A stretch of 64,000 nucleotides of DNA from Micractinium sp. NFX-FRZ. Its lineage: Eukaryota; Chlorophyta; Trebouxiophyceae; Chlorellales; Chlorellaceae. The DNA is taken from assembly GCA_029339195.1 (NCBI GenBank), contig JAPTJF010000034.1, forward strand, positions 180,008 to 244,007, read 5' to 3'. Positions within the stretch are counted from its first letter, which is position 1, and each line of letters starts with the position of its first letter. The notes below the pieces were generated by a model, which did not search any database, was not told where the DNA came from, and saw only the letters and a list, made by a program, of their open reading frames with translations. Of the stretch, positions 63,001-64,000 are shown piece after piece. The position numbers and the translations under genes are program-made.

Positions 63001-63687
63001 CTACCACCCTACCACGCCCCCTATCACACATGGCACCTTGTACACCCCGCTGAGGGGCCCCGTCCCCATCTCAGTCCTCACCTGCTGTGAGCACTCCCCG
63101 CTTCTCTCACCTACACATGTGCAATCCTCACCCCCGTGCGCAGGTCTGGCATCTACTACACCACTGAAGAGCAGCGTCAGGCTGCCGAGGCTTCCAAGGC
63201 CGCAATGAATGAGAAGCTTGGAGGCAATGTGGTGACGGAAATCGAGCCGGTAAGAAGAGTGACACGTTGCACTGATGGTGGTTCCAGTGCGGGGAGGTTG
63301 GCACAGCCAGTGGGTGCTGGCTGCGGGGTGGGTGGGTGGGGTCGGACTTGTTTCCACTTCGTCCCAGCGCCGCGGCTGGCGGACTACCTGCAAATCACAG
63401 CCTCTGCACCTCTTGTTTGCTGAATTCTGCTCTGATGCACTTTCTCTGGCACTGTGGGCTTTTTTGACCCCTGTTCCGCCTGCCGTATCACTGTGCGCAT
63501 TGGCGCTACTGACACACCCGCCAACTGTTCCGCCTGCCATGCTATGCTTGCTGTACTCTGGCCGCAGGTGGCACAATTCTACGAGGGAGAGGAGTACCAT
63601 CAGCAGTACCTTGCCAAGGGTGGCAGGTCTGGCCAGCCGCAGAGCCCAGCCAAGGGTTGCACCGACCCGATACGCTGCTACGGCTGA
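60033..63687 (+). CDS. SlyD-type FKBP prolyl isomerase fused to peptide methionine sulfoxide reductase A, 378 aa
   Basis: Ten exons in phase: 60033-60073, 60166-60450, 60760-60851, 61131-61228, 61408-61556, 62061-62154, 62439-62498, 62687-62778, 63144-63249, 63568-63687 (TGA 63685-63687). The start gives an organelle transit peptide ([14 protein letters not shown], then Arg/Thr/Ala-rich). Residues about 65-205 are FKBP of the SlyD kind: [34 protein letters not shown], with the inserted flap [20 protein letters not shown]. The second half is Msr[21 protein letters not shown] with the catalytic Cys in [51 protein letters not shown], and resolving cysteines in [11 protein letters not shown]. MsrA reduces methionine-S-sulfoxide using thioredoxin; the FKBP half may present unfolded substrates. 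The fusion is read through continuous exons, with no start or stop between. Confidence 0.93.
60664..60810 (+). repeat. Duplicated acceptor region of FKBP-MsrA exon 3
   Basis: Echo 60664-60712 and real 60765-60810 share TGGCTTCCAxCAGGCAGCC. Confidence 0.9.
60959..61170 (+). repeat. Duplicated acceptor region of FKBP-MsrA exon 4
   Basis: Echo 60959-61012 and real 61119-61170 share ATTGTGGTGCAGGxGCGGTG then AACGAG. The echo keeps the AG acceptor but has an in-frame stop. Confidence 0.92.
61519..61760 (+). repeat. Duplicated end of MsrA catalytic exon (GCFW)
   Basis: Real 61519-61560 ([12 protein letters not shown]) and echo 61719-61760 ([12 protein letters not shown]), period 200 bases. The echo donor gt has become gg. 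Confidence 0.95.
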
Positions 63688-64000
63688 CCGGTGCCCTGCA
63701 AGCCGCAGTCCACGTTCGTTCTGACCCTCTACTGCTACACTTCCAGTCCACGAACCAACCCATTCCTGCTCTTCGTTTGACACTGTTACACACACTCGAA
63801 TCATTCGTTGCACCCTGTGAGCAGTCCACCGTGCCCATTCAAGCTGGCATCCAGCTAGGTGCGCACTTTGATGATCTAACTGTACTCCGACCTGAAAAGT
63901 GGATCTTCAGAAGTGTGGCCACCCAGGGCATCTTAAACATGGTGACCGTCACATGTTTGGCCTGTGCTGCATGGTAGAATGCAAAGGGCAGTTCATGGCG
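63688..64000. other. 3' flank of FKBP-MsrA gene
   Basis: Presumed 3' UTR and downstream spacer at the window edge. Nothing else was recognised. Confidence 0.4.

Overview
This is nuclear DNA from a GC-rich, intron-dense green alga, most likely a chlorophyte of the Chlorella group (Trebouxiophyceae). Genes are split by many short GT-AG introns with a few GC-AG ones, the coding products are eukaryotic (H2A.Z, a RAD21-type cohesin, GSNOR, organelle-targeted enzymes), and TGTAA, the chlorophyte poly(A) signal, follows several stop codons. I read 15 protein-coding genes, rebuilt exon by exon; nearly every junction was checked for reading phase. I saw no tRNA, rRNA, CRISPR array or transposon.

Layout: ETFB 3' end (+, 114-612); unknown protein with beta-trefoil-like segments (-, 1661-6210); small basic protein (+, 6489-7900); TAT-targeted thylakoid-lumen protein of the DUF6816 type (+, 10289-13498); histone H2A.Z (+, 14964-16276); class III alcohol dehydrogenase/GSNOR (-, 17064-22765); RraA-like aldolase (+, 23037-24631); unknown protein with a mitochondrial-type N-terminus (-, 25474-28320); two tandem GT90/CAP10 glycosyltransferases (-, 28996-33444 and 34809-38767); FkbM methyltransferase (-, 40314-42521); RAD21/SCC1 cohesin (-, 43853-50536); organellar NAD-malate dehydrogenase (-, 51661-54973); Ala/Gln-rich coiled-coil protein (+, 55160-59670); SlyD-type FKBP fused to methionine sulfoxide reductase A (+, 60033-63687).

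Functional groupings: the two GT90 enzymes and the FkbM methyltransferase all carry an N-terminal signal anchor, lie side by side on one strand, and may modify glycans together in the secretory pathway. GSNOR and the FKBP-MsrA fusion are both linked to nitrosative/oxidative protein damage but are not adjacent. Three gene pairs are divergent over short intergenic gaps (6211-6488, 22766-23036, 54974-55159).

The most striking signal is not a gene. In at least 10 of the 15 genes the introns hold decayed tandem copies ('echoes') of the end of the exon they flank, usually spanning the splice junction, with periods of about 70 to 220 bases and sometimes in three or four copies. Examples repeat catalytic motifs of malate dehydrogenase (IGGHAG) and MsrA (GCFW). 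The two GT90 paralogues also differ at several intron positions, and at least one gene-specific intron contains such an echo. Together these suggest that local tandem duplication across exon ends shapes, and perhaps creates, introns in this genome.
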